Below the pieces are notes generated by a model. It saw only the letters and a list, made by a program, of their open reading frames with translations. It made no database searches and was not told where the DNA came from. From Larix kaempferi (taxonomy: Eukaryota; Streptophyta; Pinopsida; Pinales; Pinaceae), in the NCBI GenBank assembly GCA_027924585.1, contig BSBM01001441.1, forward strand, positions 1 to 64,000: 64,000 nucleotides of DNA, written 5' to 3'. Made by a program: the position numbers and the translations under genes. Each line of letters starts with the position of its first letter. The stretch's first letter is position 1. Positions 63,824 to 64,000 of this stretch are shown piece by piece.

Positions 63824-64000
63824 GACTAAATTTCTAGTTCAATTCCACTTCCCTAAGATTCTCTAATCTCCAAGTGGAATTTATAGATTTCCCGATGAGT
63901 GATAAGTTTCAAGGGTTGTTACCACTTGTTCCCTGAGGGATTACCTCCTCCATTTTGAGTGAATATAGATTTATTAATCAAAATCACATGAAATCTAGCT

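Overview
The window reads as seed-plant DNA, most likely from a gymnosperm such as a conifer, and it contains no undamaged protein gene of ordinary plant type. It is a mosaic. Most of it is nuclear-type material: tandem LTR arrays, a tRNA-derived SINE, LINE and copia remnants, a gypsy-type LTR, spliced-exon fragments, nuclear tRNA-Gly genes, and pieces of BAHD acyltransferase, thaumatin-like and SIP aquaporin genes. The middle (about 31.5-42.4 kb) is mitochondrial in character, with native mitochondrial-type trnY and trnD sequences and an atp9 reading frame. Two settings fit. One is a very large gymnosperm-type mitochondrial genome full of imported nuclear repeats. The other is a nuclear contig carrying a mitochondrial insert. 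The abundance of nuclear repeats leans to the second, but the sequence alone does not decide.

Layout. 1-10.88 kb: a tandem array (about 1.64-kb period) of a copia-type LTR on the minus strand joined by short internal remnants. 10.88-14.82 kb: a Ty1/copia element on the plus strand that interrupts the array, with LTR, primer-binding site, GAG-pre-integrase, a truncated integrase, reverse transcriptase and RNase H, and in-frame stops. 14.9-16 kb: phase-compatible exons of an unidentified nuclear gene. 17.4-25.8 kb: a second, related array made of leader and LTR pieces of the same family. It carries three copies of one SINE insertion, a 2.4-kb tandem duplication and a 73-bp fold-back. 25.8-28.9 kb: two AT-rich tandem arrays in opposite orientation around a BAHD fragment. 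29.0-29.8 kb: LINE reverse transcriptase. 30.4-31.5 kb: a second copia pol remnant, minus strand.

31.5-36.2 kb: plant-mitochondrial-like spacer with a 5'-damaged trnY and a nearly intact trnD. 36.2-37.9 kb: unassigned purine-rich DNA. 37.9-42.45 kb: a compositionally foreign AT-rich block, dense in AGCT and in ATGGTAA/TTCCATAA words, that encodes an atp9 whose N-terminal half looks fungal. This is the strongest candidate for something undescribed: a possible fungal-to-plant mitochondrial transfer.

42.5-64 kb: nuclear-type DNA with a 2.1-kb gypsy-type LTR and its primer-binding site; two diverged paralogous segments (about 48.6-53.2 and 57.9-61.5 kb), each with a tRNA-Gly(UCC) gene facing a tRNA-Glu remnant; thaumatin-like and SIP aquaporin gene pieces; and a long LINE pseudogene. 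This part is also marked by many short local direct duplications (35-176 bp), several of them perfect. Nothing here forms an operon-like unit. The only sequences that could still be functional are the tRNA-Gly, the trnD and possibly atp9.
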